From assembly GCF_004011095.1 (NCBI RefSeq), contig NZ_CP028129.1:1984001-2048000 (forward strand): a stretch of 64,000 bases of DNA, written 5' to 3'. Of the stretch, positions 41,860-49,572 are shown in pieces; positions within the stretch are counted from its first letter, which is position 1, and the number at the start of each line of letters is the position of its first letter. Both the position numbers and the translations under genes were made by a program. The DNA is from Rathayibacter rathayi (GTDB lineage: Bacteria; Actinomycetota; Actinomycetes; Actinomycetales; Microbacteriaceae). A model generated the notes under the pieces. The model was not told the DNA's origin. It saw nothing but the letters and a program-made list of their open reading frames with translations, and made no database searches.

Positions 41860-41888
41860 TTGCGCACTTTTACCGTCCTCGTTACTGT
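41860..41888 (+). promoter_or_regulatory. Sigma70-type promoter of the ABC cassette
   Basis: TTGCGC and TACTGT separated by exactly 17 bp, in a visibly more AT-rich stretch. This is the best -35/-10 pair in the window. Transcription would start near 41895, giving a leader of about 135 nt before the 20-codon ORF. Confidence 0.6.
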
Positions 41889-42029
41889 GACACGAACGTG
41901 ACATTCCTTCTGACGCGAATGGCCTCGATCATCTCCGGCGGTCACCGGTATCGAGGGCTCCGGCCAGCGGTGGCAGCTTCGATCGTCGCGCTCCACGACC
42001 ACAGTCAGCACCGAAGCAGAGGAACACGC

Positions 42030-42092
42030 ATGGACCCGCTGACCAAACGGGCCCCAACACCGAGGTCTCGTACAGGAGCGGCAGCATCTTGA
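42030..42092 (+). CDS. 20-codon ORF translationally coupled to the ABC ATPase gene
   Basis: ATG at 42030 with AGAGGA 6 nt upstream, encoding the 20-residue peptide MDPLTKRAPTPRSRTGAAAS. Its stop TGA overlaps the TTG start of the ABC ATPase as TTGA. The peptide is basic, Pro/Thr/Ser-rich and has no cysteine or Gly-Gly leader. It may be a leader peptide coupling translation, a small secreted or signalling peptide, or chance. A good ribosome binding site here, versus a weaker one for the TTG, argues it is translated. Confidence 0.4.
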   Translation: MDPLTKRAPTPRSRTGAAAS

Positions 42093-42961
42093 GCGGCAGT
42101 ATCAGTTTCCGCCGCGTCACTCAGCGGTTCGGAGCGACGACCGTCTTTCAGGACGACAGCTTCGAGCTCAGTTCGGGGTTGACGTTTCTGGTCGGGCGCA
42201 ATGGTGCGGGCAAGTCCACCCTTATCCGGCTGGCGACCGGCCTCCAGCGGCCCGACGCAGGTGAGATCCGCATCTTCTCGGATCGAACACGGTCGATCAC
42301 CCAGGAGACCAAGCGCCGGTTCGGCCTTCAGCTCCAAAACGATGCCTTTCTGAAGAGCGTGCGTGTCCGCGAGTACGTCGACCTCTATCGGACGATGTAC
42401 CTCACGCGCACGAGTGCACCGACAGTCGATCTCACCGAGGTGGCCGACCTGCTCGACATCGCGTCGATCGCGGGTGCGTACGCCGCGGCCCTGTCCGGCG
42501 GACAGAAAAAGCGCCTGTCGCTCTTCCTCGCGATCATCGGCAGAAAAGAACTGCTCATTCTCGACGAACCGACGGCCGGTATCGACATCGACGTCACGGA
42601 CAGGATCATGCGAGTCATCCGCTTGCTTCAGCGCCAGAACATCGACCTGCTGGTGTCGTCTCACGACCTCAGTGAATTCTTCGAGATCGCAGACAACGTC
42701 CTCGTCGTCGACCACGGCATCCAGTTCGACGGCAGCAGAGCAGAGTTTCTAGCCACCTACGGGTATACGCATAAAGTCATCGTGCCGACCCGATCGCCGC
42801 AGGTTGGTCTCCCCTGGGTCCAGCACGAGGACGGCATCAGCTACTTCGCCTTCTCCGGCGAGGAGCTTAGGGAGTTTTTCCCCGACCAGCCTCTCGTTGC
42901 CACCACCGCTAAGGACCTCTATCAGCTAGCGACGCGCGCCGATGACAGGAGGATGACATGA
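42089..42961 (+). CDS. ABC-2 type transporter, ATP-binding protein
   Basis: A 290-residue ABC ATPase: Walker A LVGRNGAGKSTLIRLATGL, Q-loop LQLQNDAFLKS, signature AALSGGQKKRLSLFLA, Walker B LLILDEPTAGID and the His-loop SSHDLSEFFE. The C-terminal 70 residues match the accessory region of ABC-2 exporters. A TTG start is used (GGAG 10 nt upstream), coupled to the small ORF. It forms an operon with the permease (ATGA overlap) and probably the small 2TM gene. Base composition is lower in GC than neighbours, suggesting transfer. Confidence 0.9.
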   Translation: MSGSISFRRVTQRFGATTVFQDDSFELSSGLTFLVGRNGAGKSTLIRLATGLQRPDAGEIRIFSDRTRSITQETKRRFGLQLQNDAFLKSVRVREYVDLYRTMYLTRTSAPTVDLTEVADLLDIASIAGAYAAALSGGQKKRLSLFLAIIGRKELLILDEPTAGIDIDVTDRIMRVIRLLQRQNIDLLVSSHDLSEFFEIADNVLVVDHGIQFDGSRAEFLATYGYTHKVIVPTRSPQVGLPWVQHEDGISYFAFSGEELREFFPDQPLVATTAKDLYQLATRADDRRMT

Positions 42962-43716
42962 CGTCCTTCGCCGTGGTCGCGGCATGCGTGCGTATAGAAA
43001 TCCTGCGATTCTGGCGCGAGCCGATCGCCCTCTTCTTCACGTTGATCTTTCCGATCGTGCTGATCGTGATCTTCGGTGGTTCGTTCGGGTCCCACCAGGA
43101 TCCGAGCACGGGAACCAGCTACTACAACTCCCTGGTGGCGATAGATGCAACCTTCCTGATCGGAAACTTCACGCTGATGGGCGTCACGAACGACCTCGCC
43201 AACCAGAAGGAGGCCGGCATCACCGACGCCTCGTCTCTGTTCCCGCTCAAGGCCTGGCAACGCTTCGTCATCGAGTCCTCCGCCTACCTGTTGATCGTCT
43301 TCGCGGCGGTCTCACTGGTCACGGTCTACGTCTTCGTCACGTACAGAGACGTTGAGTTCCGAGGCAATATCGGGCATTTCGCTCTCGTGTTGGCGGTGGC
43401 CTACTTCGCCTTCGTCTCGATCGCCAAGCTGATCGCCTCGCTCGCTTTCAGCGCACGAACGCTTCAGCTGATCGGCTCCACGGTCTTTTTCGTCCTGCTG
43501 TTCACGTCCGGCGTGGTTATTCCGCGAGAGTCATTGCCGGATGCGGTCTCCTGGTTCACGACGATCTCGCCCATGTACCTGACGTACACCAGTTTGGAGG
43601 GGATCTGGAACAACACGATCGACTGGGGCGTCCACCTGCTGCAGATGGCCGAGCTGGTGGCGATCGTCGTGGTCTTCACCCTCCTGGCTCGGCTTCGGTC
43701 AAGAGTTCGGGGATAG
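42958..43716 (+). CDS. ABC-2 type transporter, permease
   Basis: A 252-residue membrane protein with about six helices, starting with the ABC-2 pattern IEILRFWREPIALFFTLIFP. It has a conserved later part RTLQLIGSTVFFVLLFTSGV, VIPRESLPDAVSWFTTISPM. It pairs with the preceding ATPase (ATGA overlap) as a half-transporter for drug, lipid or peptide export; substrate unknown. Confidence 0.9.
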   Translation: MTSFAVVAACVRIEILRFWREPIALFFTLIFPIVLIVIFGGSFGSHQDPSTGTSYYNSLVAIDATFLIGNFTLMGVTNDLANQKEAGITDASSLFPLKAWQRFVIESSAYLLIVFAAVSLVTVYVFVTYRDVEFRGNIGHFALVLAVAYFAFVSIAKLIASLAFSARTLQLIGSTVFFVLLFTSGVVIPRESLPDAVSWFTTISPMYLTYTSLEGIWNNTIDWGVHLLQMAELVAIVVVFTLLARLRSRVRG

Positions 43717-43825
43717 CCCGGCCGGCGGAACGAGGCCGTGGTGATATCGGTCGTGCGTCCGCTCGTCAGATCACTTCTGCCGACCCCGAGCCCGGACCTG
43801 ATCGACATGAGAGGAAACAAGGACA

Positions 43826-44050
43826 GTGAACTATCAGGAGCGTCGCAGGCGCGCTTTTCGAAATCTACGCATTTACCTCCTCGGCGTCTGTGCCTTTGTG
43901 GGGCTCAATATCGTAGCAATCATGATAATTCCGGACTACTCGTTCCCCCAGAACTTCTTCGCAATCTGGCCGATCGTCGGGTGGGGCGTTCCGACGCTTT
44001 GGCGCATCGTCGAACTGCGACGGTACAAAGTCGGCGCATCGGATGCGTGA
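43826..44050 (+). CDS. Small 2TM-domain membrane protein
   Basis: 74 residues with a GTG start: basic N-terminus (RRRRAFRNLR), helix IYLLGVCAFVGLNIVAIMII, then PQNFFAIWPIVGWGVPTLWR. The FAIWPI turn is that of the 2TM family. An AAGGA ribosome binding site precedes it. It lies 109 nt after the permease in the same orientation and shares its lower GC, so it may be part of the cassette. Confidence 0.75.
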   Translation: MNYQERRRRAFRNLRIYLLGVCAFVGLNIVAIMIIPDYSFPQNFFAIWPIVGWGVPTLWRIVELRRYKVGASDA

Positions 44051-44189
44051 GAACTGACCTGCCGACAAGCGCTCCTGACGATGAAGTCGACGCTGCGCTC
44101 GGACGTCCGAACTCCGCACCGCGCTCGCCCGAAGCCGACCGCTCCCCGCGAGTGTGACCCGCGGAGCCTGCCACCCCGCGACAGGTGGG

Positions 44190-44195
44190 TAGGCT
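44190..44195 (+). promoter_or_regulatory. Putative -10 element (TAGGCT) of the rib operon
   Basis: TAGGCT 16 nt upstream of the riboswitch P1 stem, so transcription would begin just before the aptamer. Confidence 0.45.
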
Positions 44196-44211
44196 GACCG
44201 GACAGCATGTG

Positions 44212-44325
44212 CTCCGGGGTCGGTGAGAATTCCGAACCGGCGGTGACAGTCCGCGAGCCGTAGCCCCTCCCGAGGGGCGGCGGTTGACCTGGTGGAACTC
44301 CAGGACCGACGGTGAAAGTCCGGAG
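44212..44325 (+). ncRNA. FMN riboswitch (RFN element)
   Basis: The six-way FMN aptamer consensus is clear: gtcggtgagaattccgaacc, ggcggtgacagtccgcgagc, a variable hairpin gcccctcccgaggggc, tggtggaactccagg, accgacggtgaaagtccgga. P1 pairs ctccgg (44212) with ccggag (44320). It lies about 105 nt upstream of ribD; in actinobacteria this element usually represses translation or elongation of riboflavin genes when FMN is high. The sequence between aptamer and ribD is long enough for an expression platform, which I could not assign with certainty. Confidence 0.95.
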
Positions 44326-44429
44326 GAGAGGCAGCACAAGCGTCGCGCATCATTGCGCGATGCGCAGCGACGGTGCCCGCGCACCGTCGATCGAGACCCC
44401 GGAGTTCCGCGACGAACGGAAGACCGGGA

Positions 44430-45506
44430 ATGACGATCGACTACGAGCACGCGATGCGCCGAGCGCTGGCGCTCGCCGAGCGCGGGCCCTCCCGCGGACC
44501 CAACCCGCGCGTGGGCTGCGTGATCCTCGCGCCCGACGGCACCGCGCTGGGCGAGGGCTGGCATCGTGGCGCCGGTACCGCGCACGCCGAGGTCGACGCG
44601 CTCTCGCATGTCGCGCCGGGCGCCGCCTCCGGAGCCACGGCCGTCGTCTCGCTCGAGCCCTGCGACCACACCGGGCGCACCGGCCCGTGCAGCGGCGCCC
44701 TGATCGAGGCCGGCGTCTCGCGCGTCGTCTACGCCGTCACCGACCCGGGCAAGCGCTCGGCGGGCGGCGGGCGCACCCTCCGCGCGGCCGGCGTCGAGGT
44801 GATCGAGGGCGTGCTCGCCGAGGAGGGCGAGCAATTCCTACACCCGTGGCTCACCGCGACCCGCCGCCACCGCCCCTTCGTCACGCTCAAGTGGGCCTCG
44901 ACGCTCGATGGTCGCACCGCGGCCGTCGATGGCAGCAGCCGCTGGATCACCGGAGCCGCGGCCCGCCAACGCGTGCACGAGCAGCGCGCCGCGCACGACG
45001 CGATCCTGGTCGGCACCGGCACCATCCTCGCCGACGACCCCGCACTCACCGCCCGCGGCGACGGAGGCGAACTACTCGCTCACCAGCCGGTGCCCGTCGT
45101 CGTCGGCACCCGATCCGTCCCTCCCGACGCCCAACTACACGCGCACCCCCGAGCCGCGATGTTCGAGCGCACTCACGACCTCGTCGCCGTCCTCGGGCGC
45201 CTCTACTCCGCCGAGATCCGCTGCGTCTACGTCGAGGGCGGGCCGACCCTCGCCTCCGCCCTCGTCGCCGCCGGGCTGGTCGATGAGTACCTCGTCTTCC
45301 TCGCGCCCGCCCTGCTCGGCGGGCCCCGCCTCGCGCTCGGCGACCTCGGCGTGACGAGCATCGGCGACGCTCGACGCCTCTCCCTCCGCTCGGTCGAGGT
45401 CCTCGGCGACGACCTGCTCGTGACCGCCCGCCCCGACGCCCTCCCCGCGGGCGGTGCCGGGGCCCCGGCCCGCCGCCCCCACGCCCTGCAGATGGAGACG
45501 CACTGA
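44430..45506 (+). CDS. ribD: Bifunctional diaminohydroxyphosphoribosylaminopyrimidine deaminase / uracil reductase
   Basis: A 358-residue enzyme catalysing two successive steps of riboflavin synthesis. The N-terminal deaminase has the zinc motif HAEV and EPCDHTGRTGPC. The C-terminal reductase shows FVTLKWASTLDGRTA, ILVGTGTILADDP and VYVEGGPTLASALV. Start MTIDYEHAMR is chosen by homology, with CGGAAG 10 nt upstream. First gene of the riboswitch-controlled operon; its stop overlaps the next start as TGATG. Confidence 0.96.
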   Translation: MTIDYEHAMRRALALAERGPSRGPNPRVGCVILAPDGTALGEGWHRGAGTAHAEVDALSHVAPGAASGATAVVSLEPCDHTGRTGPCSGALIEAGVSRVVYAVTDPGKRSAGGGRTLRAAGVEVIEGVLAEEGEQFLHPWLTATRRHRPFVTLKWASTLDGRTAAVDGSSRWITGAAARQRVHEQRAAHDAILVGTGTILADDPALTARGDGGELLAHQPVPVVVGTRSVPPDAQLHAHPRAAMFERTHDLVAVLGRLYSAEIRCVYVEGGPTLASALVAAGLVDEYLVFLAPALLGGPRLALGDLGVTSIGDARRLSLRSVEVLGDDLLVTARPDALPAGGAGAPARRPHALQMETH

Positions 45507-46132
45507 TGTTCACCGGAATCATCGAGGAGAGGGGCATCGTGACGGCCGTGGAGTCCGGCACCGACGCCGTCCGCCTCAGCATCCGCGGCCCGCTGGCCGT
45601 CGAGGGCGTGCGACGCGGCGACTCGATCGCGGTCTCGGGTGTTTGCCTCACCGTCGTCGAGCACACCGACGAGGGCTTCACCGCCGATGTGATGGCGCAG
45701 ACCCTGCGGATGTCAACCCTGGACGGCGTGAGCGTGGGCGACCCGGTGAACCTCGAGCGCGCTGCGCTGGTCGGCGACCGGCTCGGCGGGCACATCGTCC
45801 AGGGCCACATCGACGGCACCGCGACGCTGCTCAGGATCACCCCGGGCGAGGCCTGGCGGGTACTGCGCTTCTCGCTGCCGGCGGGGCTCGCTGCGCTGGT
45901 GGTCGACAAGGGCTCGATCGCGGTCGACGGCGTCTCGCTGACCGTCTCAGCGATTAGCCCGGCCGCCCAGAAGGAGCAGTGGTTCGAGGTCTCGCTGATC
46001 CCCGAGACGCTCGCCGTGACCACCCTGGGTGCGCGCGCGATCGGCGAGCAGGTCAACATCGAGACCGACATCCTGGCCCGACACGTCGAGCGGATGCTCG
46101 CGCTGCGCGAGGTCGCCGAGGCACGCTCGTGA
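45506..46132 (+). CDS. ribE: Riboflavin synthase, alpha subunit
   Basis: 208 residues with two lumazine-binding barrels. MFTGIIEERG is the invariant N-terminus; GVCLTVVE in the first repeat and DGVSLTVSAI in the second mark the duplication. It dismutates two 6,7-dimethyl-8-ribityllumazines to riboflavin. Overlaps both neighbours in the operon. Confidence 0.96.
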   Translation: MFTGIIEERGIVTAVESGTDAVRLSIRGPLAVEGVRRGDSIAVSGVCLTVVEHTDEGFTADVMAQTLRMSTLDGVSVGDPVNLERAALVGDRLGGHIVQGHIDGTATLLRITPGEAWRVLRFSLPAGLAALVVDKGSIAVDGVSLTVSAISPAAQKEQWFEVSLIPETLAVTTLGARAIGEQVNIETDILARHVERMLALREVAEARS

Positions 46133-47451
46133 GCCTCGCGACGATCCCCGAGGCTGTTGCCGCCCTGCGCGCCGGACGGCCGATCATCGTCGCCGACGAC
46201 GAGGGCCGCGAGAACGAGGGCGACGTCATCGTCTCGGCCCAGCTGGCCAGCCAGGAGACGATCGCCTGGATGGTCCGCCACTCCTCCGGATTCATCTGCG
46301 CGCCGATGACCAACGAGATCGCCGACCGCCTCGCGCTGCCGCTGATGGTGGTCGAGAACGAGGACCCGCGCGGCACCGCGTACACGCTCTCGGTCGACGC
46401 AGCCGACCGCCTTTCGACCGGGATCAGCGCCTCCGACCGCGCGCACACCCTCCGGGTGCTGGCCGACCCGGAGGCGACTCCCGACCGGCTGCACCGACCC
46501 GGGCACGTCCTGCCGTTGCGTGCCGTCGAGGGCGGCGTGCGCGAACGTGACGGGCACACCGAGGCGGCGGTCGACCTGATGAAGCTGGCCGATCTGTACC
46601 CCGTCGGCGCGATCTCCGAGATCGTCGCGGAGGACGGCGAGATGATGCGGCTGCCCGGGCTGATCGCCCTCGGCGAGCGCGAGGGTGTACCGGTGACGAC
46701 GGTCGCGGCCCTCATCGCCTACCTGCAGGAGTTCCACTGCGACACCGAGGTGCCCGTGGCGGTCTCGGTGCCGGAGAGCCCTCGGGTGAGCTTCGAGGTC
46801 GAGACCACGGTGCCGACCAGCCACGGCCCGTTCCGGATCCGCGCCTACCGCGATCGGCAGACCGGAGCCGACCACGTCGCGATCCTCGCCGGTGGCCACT
46901 CCGCGGGGCGACCCACCCTGGTGCGCGTGCACTCCGAGTGCCTGACCGGCGAAGCGTTCGGCTCGCTGAAGTGCGAGTGCGGGCCGCAGCTCGACTCCGC
47001 TCTCGACACGATCCAGCGCGACGGAGGCGTCGTCGTCTACCTCCGCGGCCACGAGGGCCGGGGCATCGGCCTGATCAACAAACTGCGCGCCTACCGCCTG
47101 CAGGAGGACGGCCTCGACACCCTCGAGGCGAACCTCGCGCTCGGACTCCCCGCCGACGCCCGCGACTACGGAGCGGCGGTCGGGATCCTCGAGGACCTGG
47201 GCCTGCGCGAGGTGCGCCTGCTCACCAACAACCCCGAGAAGGTCCGCCAGCTCACCGACCGCGGCATCGTCGTCGCCGAGCGAGTCCCGCTCGTGGTCGG
47301 GATCGGTGCTTTCAACGAGGGCTACCTCGAGACCAAGCGCGACCGGATGGGCCACGCTCTGGACAGCGTCCTCGACCCCCACCCCCTCGATGCCGGACTC
47401 CCCGGCCTCGCCCTTGACGCCGGACTCCCCGGCGCCACCATGAAGGAGTAG
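46129..47451 (+). CDS. ribBA: Bifunctional 3,4-dihydroxy-2-butanone-4-phosphate synthase / GTP cyclohydrolase II
   Basis: A 440-residue fusion. The N-terminal RibB half shows [15 protein letters not shown] and [27 protein letters not shown]. The C-terminal RibA half shows [20 protein letters not shown] (three zinc cysteines), [20 protein letters not shown] and [12 protein letters not shown]. The GTG start overlaps the ribE stop as GTGA. Both halves have their catalytic motifs. Confidence 0.97.
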   Translation: MSLATIPEAVAALRAGRPIIVADDEGRENEGDVIVSAQLASQETIAWMVRHSSGFICAPMTNEIADRLALPLMVVENEDPRGTAYTLSVDAADRLSTGISASDRAHTLRVLADPEATPDRLHRPGHVLPLRAVEGGVRERDGHTEAAVDLMKLADLYPVGAISEIVAEDGEMMRLPGLIALGEREGVPVTTVAALIAYLQEFHCDTEVPVAVSVPESPRVSFEVETTVPTSHGPFRIRAYRDRQTGADHVAILAGGHSAGRPTLVRVHSECLTGEAFGSLKCECGPQLDSALDTIQRDGGVVVYLRGHEGRGIGLINKLRAYRLQEDGLDTLEANLALGLPADARDYGAAVGILEDLGLREVRLLTNNPEKVRQLTDRGIVVAERVPLVVGIGAFNEGYLETKRDRMGHALDSVLDPHPLDAGLPGLALDAGLPGATMKE

Positions 47452-47453
47452 CA

Positions 47454-47927
47454 ATGGCCGGTAGCGGCGCCCCCATCACCTCCCCCGTCGACGGCTCGAG
47501 CCTGCGCGTCGTCGTCGTCGCGGGGACCTGGCACGAGCAGATCAGCGACGGCCTAATCGCTGGAGCGAGCCGAGCACTCGACGAGGCCGGCGCCTCCTGG
47601 TCGCTCGTGCGCGTACCCGGCTCGTTCGAGCTGCCCGTGGCCTGCAAGGCGGCGCTGGAGGCGGGGGCCGACGCGGTCGTCGCCCTCGGCGTGATCATCC
47701 GCGGCGGCACCCCGCACTTCGAGTACGTCTCGGACGCCGCCACCTCCGGACTCACGACGGTGTCGATCCAGACCGGCAAGCCGGTCGGCTTCGGTGTGCT
47801 CACCCTCGACACGGAGCAGCAGGGCATCGACCGGGCCGGGCTCCCCGGCTCGAAGGAGGACAAGGGGCGCGAGGCGGCCGAGGCGGCGGTCTCGACCGCG
47901 CTGCTCCTGCGCGAGCTGCGCAGCTGA
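47454..47927 (+). CDS. ribH: 6,7-dimethyl-8-ribityllumazine synthase
   Basis: 157 residues. Motifs [57 protein letters not shown] (catalytic His) and [11 protein letters not shown] are diagnostic. It supplies the substrate of RibE and forms icosahedral or pentameric shells in the family. Last gene of the operon, 2 nt after ribBA; a hairpin follows. Confidence 0.97.
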   Translation: MAGSGAPITSPVDGSSLRVVVVAGTWHEQISDGLIAGASRALDEAGASWSLVRVPGSFELPVACKAALEAGADAVVALGVIIRGGTPHFEYVSDAATSGLTTVSIQTGKPVGFGVLTLDTEQQGIDRAGLPGSKEDKGREAAEAAVSTALLLRELRS

Positions 47928-47953
47928 TCCGCTCCGGGGAGGCCCATCCTGCG

Positions 47954-47974
47954 CCAGCCTGCAGATCAGGCTGG
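47954..47974 (+). terminator. Hairpin after the rib operon
   Basis: 8-bp arms ccagcctg / caggctgg with a five-base loop, 26 nt after the ribH stop. Confidence 0.5.
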
Positions 47975-47985
47975 GAGAACACGGA

Positions 47986-47991
47986 CTAGGG
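47986..47991 (+). promoter_or_regulatory. Putative -10 element (TAGGGT) for the MHS transporter
   Basis: TAGGGT just after the hairpin, about 117 nt upstream of the ATG, implying a real 5' leader unlike the leaderless genes. Confidence 0.35.
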
Positions 47992-48108
47992 TGATCGGGT
48001 CGTCACAAGCGACCCCTCTCCTCCCCTCACCCTGCGCCCGGGACGCCCGACCGACACCCCGCCTCGCCGGCTCGAGGGGAACCGCCGTCCACACGGAGCG
48101 CCTCCCAC

Positions 48109-49455
48109 ATGTCTTCTCCCACCGTCTCCGACGCGCCTGCCGCCGCCCCGCAGAACTCCCGCGGCCGGGTGATTTTCGCGAGCCTCATCGGCACGTCGAT
48201 CGAGTTCTACGACTTCTACGCCTACGCGACCGCCGCCGTCCTGGTCTTCCCCGCTCTCTTCTTCGCGAACGACGACCCGGCCACCGCGCAGCTCGCCTCC
48301 TTCGCCGTCTTCGGCGTCGCCTTCATCGCGCGCCCGATCGGCTCGATCATCTTCGGCCACTTCGGCGACCGCATCGGCCGCAAGGGCACCCTCGTTGCGT
48401 CCCTGCTCACGATGGGCGTCGCGACCTTCCTGATCGGCTGCCTGCCCACTGCGCTCACGCCAGGGTGGGACTTCCTCGCTCCGTTCCTGCTCGTCGTGTT
48501 GCGCTTCGGCCAGGGACTGGGACTGGGCGGCGAGTGGTCCGGAGCCGTGCTGCTCGCGACCGAGAACGCGCCGGCCGGCAAGCGCGCCATCTACGGCACC
48601 TTCCCGCAGCTGGGCGCGCCGATCGGCTTCATCGTCGCCAACGTCCTGTTCCTGGTGCTGGCGAGCACTCTGGACGACGAGACGTTCGCCGCCTGGGGCT
48701 GGCGCGTGCCGTTCCTGGCCAGTGCCGTGCTCGTGATCATCGGCCTGTACGTGCGGTTCACGCTCGTCGAGACCCCCGCGTTCCAGAAGGTGGTCGAGAA
48801 GGGCGAGGTGGCCAAGCTGCCGCTGGCCCGCGTCTTCGTCACGAGCTGGCGCCCGCTCATCCTGGGCACCTTCATCATGCTGGCGGCCTACGTGCTCTTC
48901 TACCTGATGACCACGTTCACCCTGATTTACGGCACGGCGCCCGCCGACGGCCTGGTCCCGGGGCTCGGCTACCGCCGCAACGACTTCCTGATCATGCTGA
49001 TCGTCGGCGTCGTGTTCTTCGGGGTCTTCACCCTCGTCTCCGGACCGCTCGCCGAGCGCTTCGGCCGTCGGCGCACGCTGCTCACGGTGACCGCGGCGAT
49101 CATCGTGTTCGGCCTGCTCTTCGTCCCGCTGTTCAGTGCCGGCTTCGCGGGCGTGATGGCGGTGTTGGTCCTCGGCTTCACACTGATAGGCCTGACCTTC
49201 GGCCCGATGGGCGCCGTCGTACCCGAGCTGTTCCCGACCAACGTCCGCTACACCGGCTCGGCGATGGCCTACAACCTCGCCTCGGTCCTCGGAGCGGCGC
49301 TCGCGCCGATCATCGCGGTCGCGCTGTGGAAGGCGGCGGCGGGCAGCACCGTGCTGGTCGGCCTCTACCTCAGCGCCGCGGCGGTGCTGACGCTGATCGC
49401 GCTCCTGCTCTCCACGGAGACGAAGAACGCGTCGTACCACGACAACGTCTCGTAG
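48109..49455 (+). CDS. MFS transporter of the metabolite:H+ symporter (MHS) type
   Basis: A 448-residue, twelve-helix transporter. The first helix reads SLIGTSIEFYDFYAYATAA, the classic MHS N-terminus, followed by FGHFGDRIGRKGTLVASLL (MFS signature with intact Asp) and RFGQGLGLGGEWSGAVLLA. The second half contains GPLAERFGRRRTLL. Family members import organic acids, osmolytes or shikimate with protons; no specific substrate can be assigned. Confidence 0.92.
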   Translation: MSSPTVSDAPAAAPQNSRGRVIFASLIGTSIEFYDFYAYATAAVLVFPALFFANDDPATAQLASFAVFGVAFIARPIGSIIFGHFGDRIGRKGTLVASLLTMGVATFLIGCLPTALTPGWDFLAPFLLVVLRFGQGLGLGGEWSGAVLLATENAPAGKRAIYGTFPQLGAPIGFIVANVLFLVLASTLDDETFAAWGWRVPFLASAVLVIIGLYVRFTLVETPAFQKVVEKGEVAKLPLARVFVTSWRPLILGTFIMLAAYVLFYLMTTFTLIYGTAPADGLVPGLGYRRNDFLIMLIVGVVFFGVFTLVSGPLAERFGRRRTLLTVTAAIIVFGLLFVPLFSAGFAGVMAVLVLGFTLIGLTFGPMGAVVPELFPTNVRYTGSAMAYNLASVLGAALAPIIAVALWKAAAGSTVLVGLYLSAAAVLTLIALLLSTETKNASYHDNVS

Positions 49456-49468
49456 GTCTCTCCGCTCG

Positions 49469-49502
49469 GAACGGCCCGTCGGTGTCCCCCGGCGGGCCGT
49501 TC
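49469..49502 (+). terminator. Hairpin terminator after the MHS transporter
   Basis: Arms gaacggcccg / cgggccgttc with a 14-base loop that itself can extend the stem; 13 nt after the stop. Confidence 0.7.
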
Positions 49503-49572
49503 GCAGTGCGTCCGCATCCGGCCCGCCCGCTGGCGGCCTGCTCGCAGCGATCACGGGGCAGAATAGACGGCG

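Noticed and set aside
42089..43716. Riboflavin transporter linked to the rib operon
   Set aside because: The ABC-2 pair has its own promoter, lies upstream of the riboswitch and does not resemble RibU/ECF or RibM.
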